Source of the DNA: Microbacterium hibisci
GTDB lineage: Bacteria > Actinomycetota > Actinomycetes > Actinomycetales > Microbacteriaceae
DNA length: 64,000 bases
Direction: 5' to 3'
Assembly (NCBI RefSeq): GCF_015278255.1
Contig: NZ_JADIJC010000003.1
Coordinates: 124,001-188,000 of the forward strand
Shown here: positions 33,660 to 45,866 of the stretch, in pieces
How positions within the stretch are numbered: the stretch's first letter is position 1
Layout: each line of letters begins with the position of its first letter
The notes under the pieces: model-generated
What the model saw: only the letters and a program-made list of their open reading frames with translations
Told to the model about the DNA's origin: nothing
The model's database searches: none
Translations under genes and position numbers: made by a program

Positions 33660-34016
33660 TCAGTCGTCGGCGTCCTTGTCGATGAGCTCCAGCAGCGACT
33701 TCAAGGCATCGCGGATCTCGTCGTGGTCGTGCTGCCCGGCGCGGCTCTCCGCCGAGATGACACCCGACCGGTGCACCCGCGTGAAGTCGCCGAAGGGAAA
33801 CGAATACGCACCCTTCGTCTCGTGGTTCTCGTCGCGGTCGACGCCGAGATGCCAGTGGGAGTACTCGGTCCATCCCTCGCGCTCGATGAACGAGTTCTCC
33901 TCGTCGGCCGTGGGCGCCGCCTCCGACCAGGCGTCGCGTTCATCGCGGACGACCTTGCCGTCGCGGATGAGAGCGCGCGCATGGCGCAGCGCCGGCTGGT
34001 TCAGTTCGATGGACAT
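33660..34016 (-). CDS. Hypothetical protein (118 residues)
   Basis: Soluble, acidic product from ATG 34016 with no membrane segment. Distinct stretches are FIEREGWTEYSHWHLGVD and GAYSFPFGDFTRVHRSGVISAESRAGQHDHDEI, rich in His and aromatic residues, followed by an acidic helical tail (LLELIDKDADD). Resembles small conserved proteins in Microbacteriaceae. No function assigned. Confidence 0.8.
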   Translation of the reverse strand: MSIELNQPALRHARALIRDGKVVRDERDAWSEAAPTADEENSFIEREGWTEYSHWHLGVDRDENHETKGAYSFPFGDFTRVHRSGVISAESRAGQHDHDEIRDALKSLLELIDKDADD

Positions 34017-34059
34017 GCCCCGACGCTACGACTGCCGGTGCGCACGGACGAGGGGGTTG

Positions 34060-34086
34060 ACGGATGCCGCGGCCCGCGGCATCCGT
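34060..34086. terminator. Perfect palindromic terminator after the aminotransferase gene
   Basis: Arms ACGGATGCCGCGG and CCGCGGCATCCGT, 13 bp around one C, 5 bases beyond the aminotransferase stop. Same element as at 28486-28514. Confidence 0.75.
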
Positions 34087-34090
34087 CCCG

Positions 34091-35317
34091 TCACTGCTTG
34101 TACGACGCCAGGAAGTTGCCGAGGCGCTCGACGGCCTCCGACAGCACCCGGGCCTCGGGCAGCGTGACGATGCGGAGGTGATCGGGCGTCGGCCAGTTGA
34201 AGCCGGTCCCCTGCACCAGCAGGACGTGCTCGGCGACGAGGAAGTCGTAGACGAGCTTGGCGTCGTCGTGGATCTCGTGCACGTTCGGGTCGAGACGCGG
34301 GAACGCATACAGCGCACCCTTGGGCTTCAGGCACGTCACGCCGGGGATGCGCTCGAGACCCTCCCACGCGGCATCCCGCTGCTCGTGCAGTCGGCCCTCC
34401 GGAGCGATGAGCGCGTCGATGGACTGCACCCCCGAGAGCGCGGCCTGCACGGCGTGCTGTGCCGGCACGTTCGGGCACAGCCGCGTCGAAGCGAGCAGCT
34501 GGATGCCCTCGAGGAAGCCCGCCGCGTGCTTCTTCGGACCGGTGATGACGAGCCAGCCGGAGCGGTAGCCCGCGACGCGATACGTCTTCGACAGGCCGTT
34601 GAACGTCAGGCAGAGCAGGTCGGGGGCGAGCGTCGCGAGCGGGATGTGCTGCGCTCCGTCGAACAGGATGCGGTCGTAGATCTCGTCGGACAGCAGCAGC
34701 AGCGAGTTCTCGCGCGCGATCTCGACAATGCCCTCGAGCACCTCGCGCGAGTACACCGCCCCCGTGGGGTTGTTCGGGTTGATCACGACGATCGCCTTGG
34801 TGCGCGGCGTGATCTTCGAGCGGATGTCTTCCAGCGAGGGCTGCCACTCGTCGTCGGGATCGCAGCGGTAGTGCACCGGCGTGCCGCCGGCGAGGCTCGT
34901 CATCGCCGTCCACAGCGGGTAGTCCGGCGCCGGGATGAGGACCTCGTCGCCCTCGTCGAGGAGCGCCTGCATCGTCATGGTGATGAGCTCGGACACCCCG
35001 TTGCCGAGGTAGACGTCGTCGGGGTCGAACTGCGGGAAGCCCGGCACCTGCTCGTACCGCGAGACCACCGCGCGGCGCGCCGACATGATGCCCTTGCTGT
35101 CGCTGTAGCCGTGGGCGTGCGGCACGGCCTCGATCATGTCGCGCACGATCTGGAACGGCGCCTCGAAGCCGAACACCGCCGGATTGCCGGTGTTGAGCTT
35201 GAGGATCGTGTGCCCCTCGTCCTGCAGCCGGTCGGCCTCGGCCAGTGCCGCCCCGCGGATCTCGTAGAGAACGTTCTGGAGCTTGCTCGACTGATCGAGG
35301 GGGCGGAGGGGACTCAT
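34091..35317 (-). CDS. alaA: PLP-dependent aminotransferase, AlaA type
   Basis: The 408-residue class I/II aminotransferase starts at ATG 35317. PLP site: NPNNPTGAVYSREVLE (Asn), LSDEIYDRILF (Asp, Tyr), and the Schiff-base lysine in FNGLSKTYRVAGYRSGW. SKLQNVLYEIRGAALAEADRL and LNTGNPAVFGFEAP are typical of alanine aminotransferase AlaA and its mycobacterial homologue. It interconverts pyruvate/glutamate with alanine/2-oxoglutarate. Substrate range beyond alanine is not determinable. Confidence 0.92.
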   Translation of the reverse strand: MSPLRPLDQSSKLQNVLYEIRGAALAEADRLQDEGHTILKLNTGNPAVFGFEAPFQIVRDMIEAVPHAHGYSDSKGIMSARRAVVSRYEQVPGFPQFDPDDVYLGNGVSELITMTMQALLDEGDEVLIPAPDYPLWTAMTSLAGGTPVHYRCDPDDEWQPSLEDIRSKITPRTKAIVVINPNNPTGAVYSREVLEGIVEIARENSLLLLSDEIYDRILFDGAQHIPLATLAPDLLCLTFNGLSKTYRVAGYRSGWLVITGPKKHAAGFLEGIQLLASTRLCPNVPAQHAVQAALSGVQSIDALIAPEGRLHEQRDAAWEGLERIPGVTCLKPKGALYAFPRLDPNVHEIHDDAKLVYDFLVAEHVLLVQGTGFNWPTPDHLRIVTLPEARVLSEAVERLGNFLASYKQ

Positions 35318-35356
35318 CGCCCCAGGATATCCGCGGGCGAAGAGGGCCAATGAACG

Positions 35357-35390
35357 CCTGGTGGCCCGCGCTCCAGCGCGGGCCACCAGG
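35357..35390 (-). terminator. secA terminator
   Basis: A 16-bp perfect stem, CCTGGTGGCCCGCGCT with AGCGCGGGCCACCAGG around CC, starting 9 bases beyond the secA stop. It may also shield the aminotransferase promoter. Confidence 0.85.
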
Positions 35391-35398
35391 TCTGTGTC

Positions 35399-38233
<2,835 letters not shown>

Positions 38234-38407
38234 GGAGTATCTCCATCTTCAGGCTTCGGGATGCGGCGCGACGGCGCCGGTGCCGCCCGGGTGCATGGCC
38301 CCAGGCATACCTGCCTATGTTATCCACCCGTGACCTTGGTGTGCGCTGGGTGTGGAACGGACGTGCGGCGCCCTTCACGCGTGGCCGCGGCATCCGTTGT
38401 CTGCATT

Positions 38408-38446
38408 CCGAGTATGTATATACTCGGTCACTACATACTCGGTATG
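38408..38446 (+). promoter_or_regulatory. Probable PadR operator/promoter of the efflux operon
   Basis: CCGAGTATGTATATACTCGG (38408-38427) is a near-perfect palindrome (8-bp arms, GTAT centre). A second partial palindrome CATACTCGGTATG follows at 38434-38446, giving two ATACTCGGT repeats 15 bases apart. It is a striking AT-rich patch in GC-rich DNA, just upstream of the gene at 38468. PadR proteins bind ATAC/GTAT-type palindromes, and a padR gene is in this operon. Confidence 0.75.
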
Positions 38447-38467
38447 CCCCCGACGGAGAGGTGCGAC

Positions 38468-39384
38468 ATGGTTGTCTGGCGTCGATGGATCTTCCCGATC
38501 CTCCTGGTGCTCGCGTTGGGGGCGGCTGCGGCCGCGCTCGTGAAGATCGCGTTCTTCCCCGACACCGCACCGGCCGCCGCCGTGCAGCCGTCCGCGCAGA
38601 TCGCCGACCCGGTCGTGATGGTCGAGCGCGGTCAGGTCGCCAACGCCCTCAGCCTCCCGGGCACGATCGCACGGGATGCGGCGTACCCCATTCGCTCCGA
38701 GATCGACGGCACCGTCACCGCTGTCCACGTCGGCGAGGGCCAGTCGGTCGCCGCCGGCCAGAAGCTCTTCACGATCAAGCAGGCGGAGCCCGTCAAGAAC
38801 GTCGACGTGCTCGCTGCTGAAGCGGGCGACGTGACAGAGCTGGCGGTCGTGAAGGGCCAGCCGGCCTCGATCGGCGTTGAGCTGGTCAAGCTCACGCCGG
38901 CGCGCTACCACGTGCAGGCCACCGTCGACCCGGTGCAGCTGTATCGGCTGCAGGGCGCGCCGAGCGAGGGGGCAGTCACGATCCAGGGTGGGCCGGCGCC
39001 CTTCACGTGCACCGGCCTCGAGGTCGACGTCGCCGACGACGGCACCACCACGGTCACCTGCGCGGTGCCGGGCGACCAGGTGGTCTTCGCCGGACTGCAG
39101 GCCGAGCTGGCAGTCGACCTCGGAACCGTGTCGGATGTGCTGGTCGTGCCCACCACGTCGGTCAAGGGCGGCGCCGGATCGGGCGTCGTGTGGGTGGATG
39201 CCGGCACGGGCGAGCTCGAGGAGCGGGATGTCGCGCTCGGCGTCAGCGACGGCGCCATCGTCGAGGTGACGACAGGGCTCGAGGAGGGCGAGCAGGTGCG
39301 CCAGTTCGTCCCCGGACTGGCGGCGGCCGACGATCCGGTCTGCTACGACGACGGCATGGGCGGCGAGTACTGCGAGCCGGCGGG

Positions 39385-39397
<13 letters not shown>
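38468..39397 (+). CDS. Membrane-fusion-type (HlyD/MacA-like) efflux adaptor
   Basis: The 309-residue protein from ATG 38468 has an N-terminal membrane anchor (WIFPILLVLALGAAAAALV), then a lipoyl-like half-motif (YPIRSEIDGTVTAVHVGEGQSVAAGQKLFTI) and beta-barrel domains (LVVPTTSVKGGAGSGVVWVDAG...EERDVALGVSDGAIVEVTTGLEEGEQV). This is the adaptor found with MacB-type ABC proteins in Gram-positive bacteria. It has a short C-terminal Cys pair (CYDDGMGGEYC). The stop is overlapped by the ABC ATPase start. Confidence 0.87.
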
Positions 39398-40346
<949 letters not shown>

Positions 40347-40350
<4 letters not shown>

Positions 40351-41558
40351 CCGGGCTCGTCGGCGCGCTCGGCGAGGCGTGGTCGGAGCTGCGGCACCAC
40401 AAGCTGCGGGTGCTGCTGAGCCTCATCGGCATCGCGGTCTCGGTCGGCGCGCTGACCGCGGTGGTGGCGCTGAGCGAGTACCAGCGGCAGCAGATGGCAG
40501 AGCAGTCGGACCAGAGCGGCGGGCGCCCCGCGACCGTGTCGATCACGGCGAACCGCACCGACGGCGCGCCGATGGACTGGAAGGCCTTCGACGCGCACGT
40601 CGACCGGGTCGCCGAGCGCTACTCCTTCTCTCACCTCACTCGCATCGTCGATCCCGTGCAACTGCAGGTGCAGACGCCGGAGCAGGTGCGGCCGGTGATG
40701 GCGCGCCTGGTCGATCCGGCGTACGCGGTGATCCACCGCTCCCCCCTGCTGGAGGGACGGTGGTTCCAGGACGCGGACGCGGAGCTGCTCGCCCCGCCGG
40801 TCGTCATCTCGGGGGCGCTGTGGGACGTCTACGGCCGCCCGGCGCTGGGCGCCGGCTTCGCGCTGAGTCTGCAGGGCGACGTCGCCGGCTCGTACCCCGT
40901 GGTCGGCGTGACGCCGCGCCAGTACGCCGGCGACGAGGAGAAGCGCCTCACGCTGATGTACGACTCCTATGCCGCACGCCGCGACGCGCTGCCCGCCGAC
41001 GCGATGATCGCGTGGGAGGTGTGGGCGCCCGAGGACGGCGTGGCCGAGGTCGGACCGGCGCTGGCCGCCGACCTCCGCGCCGGTCAGGACGACGCGGTCC
41101 AGATCACGGTCACGCGCACCGACTGGGCCTCGCGGCCCGACGCGCAGACGTCGATGGCGGCGTTCGAGCTGGTCACCGGCGGCATCGCCGGGCTCGTGCT
41201 CCTGCTCGGCGGCCTCGGCCTCGTGAACATCCAGCTCGTCGCGATGCGCCAGCGCATCCGCGAGATCGGCGTGCGGCGCAGCTTCGGCGCGACCCAGGGT
41301 CGCATCTTCACGTCGGTGCTGCTCGAGAGCGTCGTTGCGACGGCCGTGGCGGGAGTGATCGGCATCGCCATCGCGGTGGCGGTCCTCAAGGCGCCGTTCG
41401 TCATGGACATGTTCTCCGGGATGCAGGACGTCCCGCCGTTCCCCGTCCGCGCCGCGGTCACCGGCCTCGTCGCCGCCGTCGCGATCGGCGCGCTCGCGGG
41501 CTTCATCCCGGCGCTGATGGCCGTCCGCTCCAACGTCATCGACGCGCTGCGCTTCTGA
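40347..41558 (+). CDS. MacB/FtsX-type ABC permease
   Basis: The 403-residue protein starts at GTG 40347 (GTGA overlap). The N-terminal membrane segment is in LRVLLSLIGIAVSVGALTAVVALSEY. A large extracytoplasmic MacB-like domain (residues ~50-270) follows, then three C-terminal segments (FELVTGGIAGLVLLLGGLGLVNIQL...; AVAGVIGIAIAVAVL; AVTGLVAAVAIGALAGFIPALMA). IREIGVRRSFGATQGRIF is the FtsX-family coupling loop. Substrate unknown. Confidence 0.92.
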
Positions 41559-41589
41559 CCTTCCGAGCTTCCACCCGAAGGAGACCCCG

Positions 41590-42207
41590 ATGTCCGTCCG
41601 ACAGAGCCTGCTGGCGATCCTCGACCAGGGGCCGTGCTACGGCTACCAGCTGCGTGCCGAGTTCGACCGGCGCACGGGCTCGACCTGGCCGCTCAACGTC
41701 GGGCAGATCTACAACACGCTCGATCGCCTGGAGCGCGATGGCCTGGTCGAGAAGGGCGACGTCGACGAGCAGGGTCACGTCTACTGGCAGATCACGGATG
41801 CCGGAGCCGCCGAGGCGCGGGACTGGCTCGCCTCTCCCGTCCAGCGTGGGCAGGGAACGCGGGACGAGCTGGCGATCAAGCTGGCGGTCGCCGCGACGCT
41901 GCCGGGCATCGACGTCGCGGACATCATCCAGACGCAGCGGCGTGCGTCTCTCGCGCAGCTGCAGGAGCTGAATCGAGCCAAGTATGCCGGCGCGAATCCC
42001 GACGGACCGGAGGAGCTGGCCTGGTCGCTCGTCGTGGACTCGATGATCTTCGCGGCCGAGGCGGAGGTGCGCTGGCTCGACCACTCCGAACAGCGGCTGG
42101 CGCTGCACCCCGATCACGCGATGGCACTGGAGCTGTCGACCGAGAAGCCCAAGCGCGGCCGACCGGCGAAGGCCGAGGCATCCGCACCCGCGGAGTCGGC
42201 GCGATGA
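41590..42207 (+). CDS. PadR-family transcriptional regulator
   Basis: The 205-residue protein has the PadR winged helix at its N-terminus: SLLAILDQGPCYGYQLRAEFDRRTGSTWPLNVGQIYNTLDRLERDGLV, then DEQGHVYWQITDAG. A C-terminal dimerisation domain follows, then a Lys/Arg/Pro/Ala tail (KPKRGRPAKAEASAPAESAR) with an AT-hook-like GRP. It lies between two ABC pairs and probably represses the whole operon through the palindrome at 38408-38446, with release by an efflux substrate. Overlaps the next ABC gene (ATGA). Confidence 0.93.
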   Translation: MSVRQSLLAILDQGPCYGYQLRAEFDRRTGSTWPLNVGQIYNTLDRLERDGLVEKGDVDEQGHVYWQITDAGAAEARDWLASPVQRGQGTRDELAIKLAVAATLPGIDVADIIQTQRRASLAQLQELNRAKYAGANPDGPEELAWSLVVDSMIFAAEAEVRWLDHSEQRLALHPDHAMALELSTEKPKRGRPAKAEASAPAESAR

Positions 42208-42920
42208 CCGACACGGTGCTGCGTCTCATCGGCGTGACGCAGCAGTACGGTTCGGGCGCGATCGCGGTCTCGGCGCTGTCGGGCGTCGACCTCGAGGTGC
42301 TGAAGGGCGAGCTGGTCGCCGTGATGGGGCCGTCGGGGTCGGGCAAGTCCACGCTGCTGTCGATCGCCGGCGGGCTGGCGATCCCCACCTCGGGCGAGGT
42401 GGTGGTCGAAGGCTCGCACCTCAGCGATCTGTCGCCGGCGCAGCTGGCCCGGCTGCGGCGCCGCTCGCTCGGGTTCGTCTTCCAGGACTTCAACCTGATC
42501 CCCACGCTCACCGCGCTCGAGAACGTCACGCTGCCGCTCGAGCTCGACGGCTTCCGCGCCCGGGCCGCGCGCCGGGCGGGCAAGGACGCGCTTGCGTCGG
42601 TCAGCCTCGACGGCAAGGCCGATTCGTACCCCGACGATCTGTCGGGCGGGCAGCAGCAGCGCGTCGCGATCGCGCGCGCCGTCGTCGGCGGCCGGCGACT
42701 GATCCTCGCCGACGAGCCGACCGGCGCGCTGGATTCGGTCACCGGCGAGATGGTGCTGAAGATGCTGCGGGCGAGGGTGGATGCCGGTGCCGCCGGCATC
42801 CTCGTCACCCACGAGGCGCGCCATGCCGCGTTCGCCGACCGCATCGTGTTCCTGCGGGACGGGCGCATCGTCGACGAGTCGCGCCGCCCGAGCGCGGATT
42901 CGCTGCTGGCCGCGCGATGA
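42204..42920 (+). CDS. ABC ATPase (LolD/MacB type), second pair
   Basis: The 238-residue protein has Walker A GPSGSGKST, signature [15 protein letters not shown], Walker [13 protein letters not shown] and switch His in VTHEARHAA. FVFQDFNLIPTLTALENVTLPLEL is typical of the LolCDE/MacB/Bce group. Overlaps both padR and the permease gene. Such stand-alone pairs often export lipids or peptides or provide antimicrobial-peptide resistance. Confidence 0.94.
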   Translation: MTDTVLRLIGVTQQYGSGAIAVSALSGVDLEVLKGELVAVMGPSGSGKSTLLSIAGGLAIPTSGEVVVEGSHLSDLSPAQLARLRRRSLGFVFQDFNLIPTLTALENVTLPLELDGFRARAARRAGKDALASVSLDGKADSYPDDLSGGQQQRVAIARAVVGGRRLILADEPTGALDSVTGEMVLKMLRARVDAGAAGILVTHEARHAAFADRIVFLRDGRIVDESRRPSADSLLAAR

Positions 42921-45787
42921 CGGGCGTCCTCGACGCGCCCGAGAGGGAGCGCACCGACACGCCCGCGCACGTCGTGCCGTCGCGACCGTCGCGTTCGGCG
43001 CGCTGGCGCGTGTCTGCCCGGATGGCCCGGCGGCAGCTGCGGCGTGCGTGGATCTCGAGCCTGCTCGTCGCCACCCTCGTCGCTCTGCCGATCACCGGCA
43101 TGACGGCCTTCATCATCTACTCGGCGAGCCTCATCGGCACGCCCGCCGAGAAGGCCGCAGCCGAGCTCGGCGGCATGCGCGGGTGGGTCGCTCCGGCGGG
43201 GGTGCCGGACGCGGGCTTCTGGCAGGTGCCCGAGCTGCCGGACTGGAACGGCTACCCCGTGAGCGCCGACGGCAGCATGACCATTCCGCGAGGCGCCCCG
43301 CTCGACGACCCGACCTCGGTGCTTCCGGAGGGCACCGAGGTCATCGTGGTCCAGCGGGGCATGGCGGCCGTCGAGACGCCGGAGGGCTCCGCGGTCCTCA
43401 CCGCGTGGGCCGGTGAGCCGTGGGATCCGCGGTTCGCGGGCACGTCCGACCTGGTCGCGGGCGCACGACCGGCGTCGGCCGACGAGGCCATGGTCACACC
43501 CGCGGCGCTCGAGCGTCTGGGCCTCTCCCTCGGCGGCGAACTGAGGCTGGCGAACGACACGCGCGCCTACACCGTGGTGGGCACCCTCGACGCGGCGACG
43601 CTGCCCGACCGCGAAGCCGCTGTCTTCCTCCCCGATGCCGCGCGCGACGCGGTCGGCGGCGACCCCCGCTGGTACCTGCCCGACCTCGACCTGTCGTGGG
43701 CCGACGTCCAGCGCGTGAACGAGCAGGGCGTCGTGGCGTATTCGCGGACGGTCGTGCTCGACCCGCCGCCCTTCAGCAACGAGCAGGTGCAATCGCTCTC
43801 GCGCGGCTGGTGGGAATCGCTATGGCCGCTCGTGCTCGCACTCACGGCCGGCGGACTGTTCGCGGGCTACGTGGTCGTGATGCTGGCCGGCGCGGCGTTC
43901 GCCGTGGCGGCGCGCCGCCAGCAGCGGGCGCTCGCGGTCGCGGCGAGCGTCGGCGCCGATCGCCGGGACCTGTCGCGCACCATCCTCCTGCAGGGGACGG
44001 TGCTCGGCGCGATCGGCGGGGTGCCGGGGATCGTCGCCGGCGTCGGCGTCGCGGCGGCGGTCATGGCGCTGACGTCGGACGGCAGTGCCACCCAGTTCTG
44101 GGGGTTCCACGTGCCGTGGCCGGTACTCGCCGGCATCGCGCTGTTCGCGATCGTGGTCGGGACGGCATCGGCGTTCGTGCCCGCCCGGGCCGTCGCCCGC
44201 ACCGACGCGCTGCAGGCACTCCGGGGCGCGCGCCGCCCGCAGAAGCCGGTGGCGAGGCGTCCGCTGTGGGGCTCGCTCCTGCTCCTCGGCGGAGTCGCCC
44301 TCACACTGGCGTCGGCGTTCGCGGTGACCGCGATCAACGCGACACCCGGCATCGGTTGGGATTCGCCGCTGCGCTACCTGCCGGCGTACGGAATCGTGGT
44401 CGGGCCGATCGTCGCGCAGTTCGGCATCCTGCTGTCGGGACGCTGGCTGCTGTGGATGTCGTCCCGCATGCTCTCCCGTGTCGGCACTGCGGCCAAGCTG
44501 GCGTCGCGGGATGCCGCCGCCAACGCGTCGCGCTCGGTGCCGGCGTTCGCCGCCATCGCCGCGACGGTGTTCATCGGCGTGTTCGCCATCTCGCAGTCCG
44601 CGATGCAGACCGCCCAGACCGCACGCAACTGGTACTACACCGCGCCCCTGGGGAGCATCGCCGTCCAGATCTGGCCCGGCACCGGTTCCACCACGGGGCA
44701 GTTCACCGCCGAAGAGGCGCGGGCGGCCGCCGACGCGGCCGTGGGCATCGCCCTCCAGGCGGGAGGCGAACGGCCGGCCGTCCTCGAGCGGCAGCAGTTC
44801 CCGGGGTGGGCCTACGCCAGCGCCGACGAGGTTCCTGACGACATCACCTTCACGATCGCAGTGCTCCCGCCCGAGCATCTGCTCGACCCTCGGACGCAGC
44901 CGTCGTTCAGCTCTACGGGACAGGATCCGACCAACCCGATCTCCGTCATCGCGCCCGGCGGACTCGCGACGGCTCTGGGCGTCGAGCTGACGGCATCCGA
45001 TCTCGCCGCCTATCGTGCGGGCGCCGCCGTGGTCGCCGACGACAGGTTCGCCACCGACGGCACGGTGCGCATCGAGACGTTCGCGGGGGCTGACGTCTAC
45101 GACGGCCGCGTGCCCGACAACGTCTGGATCCGCAGCGAGGACCATCCCACGCTCGCGGACCCGATCCACGACGAGGCCCTCGACGCGATCATCATCGACG
45201 CGCCGCTGCAGCCGGTGACGATCGCCATCGCGCCCACCACCGCCGAGCGTCTGGGCATCGACGCGCAACCGGAGCGCGTCGTCGCGACATCGTCGGCGCC
45301 GGTGTCGGTCGAGGACCGCGACGGCATGCAGGCGCAGGCCGACTCGATGAGCAGCACCGAGCTCATGCTCTCGCCGAGCGTCGAGACCGGCCCGCCGAGC
45401 GATGCGGCGTGGATGGTGCCTCTGCTGGCCGCGGTGGGCGTCCTCGTGCTCGGGGCGAGCGCCGTCGCGCTCGGCCTCGCGCGCTTCGAGCGGCGACCCG
45501 ACGACGCCACGCTGGCCGCGGTGGGAGGCGCGCGGTCGGTGCGTCGCCGCGTCAACTTCTGGCAGGGACTCATCATCGCCGGCTTCGGCACCGCCGCGGG
45601 AGCGCTGGCCGGGATCCTCCCGCCGATCGGCTTCTCGATCCAGTCGCAGGGCACGCAGCACCTCGCCGATGTGCCGTGGGTCGTGATCGTGGGCCTGGTG
45701 ATCGTGCTGCCGCTCGCGATCGCATCCGCGAACGCCCTCGTGCCGCCCCGTCGCCCCGACCTCACCCGCCGCACGGCGATCACCTGA
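42917..45787 (+). CDS. Large FtsX-type ABC permease, two FtsX domains
   Basis: The 956-residue protein has a membrane segment near residues 45-70 and an extracytoplasmic domain to ~290. A first FtsX core follows (WPLVLALTAGGLFAGYVVVMLAGAAFAVAARRQQRALAVAASVGADRRDL...). A second set of segments, another extracytoplasmic domain (~560-830) and a second FtsX core (VPLLAAVGVLVLGASAVALGLARFERRPDDATLAAVGGARSVRRRVNF) complete it. This is the fused actinobacterial layout. ATG 42917 overlaps the ATPase stop. Substrate unknown. Confidence 0.93.
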   Translation: MTGVLDAPERERTDTPAHVVPSRPSRSARWRVSARMARRQLRRAWISSLLVATLVALPITGMTAFIIYSASLIGTPAEKAAAELGGMRGWVAPAGVPDAGFWQVPELPDWNGYPVSADGSMTIPRGAPLDDPTSVLPEGTEVIVVQRGMAAVETPEGSAVLTAWAGEPWDPRFAGTSDLVAGARPASADEAMVTPAALERLGLSLGGELRLANDTRAYTVVGTLDAATLPDREAAVFLPDAARDAVGGDPRWYLPDLDLSWADVQRVNEQGVVAYSRTVVLDPPPFSNEQVQSLSRGWWESLWPLVLALTAGGLFAGYVVVMLAGAAFAVAARRQQRALAVAASVGADRRDLSRTILLQGTVLGAIGGVPGIVAGVGVAAAVMALTSDGSATQFWGFHVPWPVLAGIALFAIVVGTASAFVPARAVARTDALQALRGARRPQKPVARRPLWGSLLLLGGVALTLASAFAVTAINATPGIGWDSPLRYLPAYGIVVGPIVAQFGILLSGRWLLWMSSRMLSRVGTAAKLASRDAAANASRSVPAFAAIAATVFIGVFAISQSAMQTAQTARNWYYTAPLGSIAVQIWPGTGSTTGQFTAEEARAAADAAVGIALQAGGERPAVLERQQFPGWAYASADEVPDDITFTIAVLPPEHLLDPRTQPSFSSTGQDPTNPISVIAPGGLATALGVELTASDLAAYRAGAAVVADDRFATDGTVRIETFAGADVYDGRVPDNVWIRSEDHPTLADPIHDEALDAIIIDAPLQPVTIAIAPTTAERLGIDAQPERVVATSSAPVSVEDRDGMQAQADSMSSTELMLSPSVETGPPSDAAWMVPLLAAVGVLVLGASAVALGLARFERRPDDATLAAVGGARSVRRRVNFWQGLIIAGFGTAAGALAGILPPIGFSIQSQGTQHLADVPWVVIVGLVIVLPLAIASANALVPPRRPDLTRRTAIT

Positions 45788-45866
45788 CCGCCGCGCGCCG
45801 CGGCAGGACCGCCGGCCACGGCGCGGCATCCTGTCGCCTCCCAGGCGGACCCCGCTACGGTTAACT

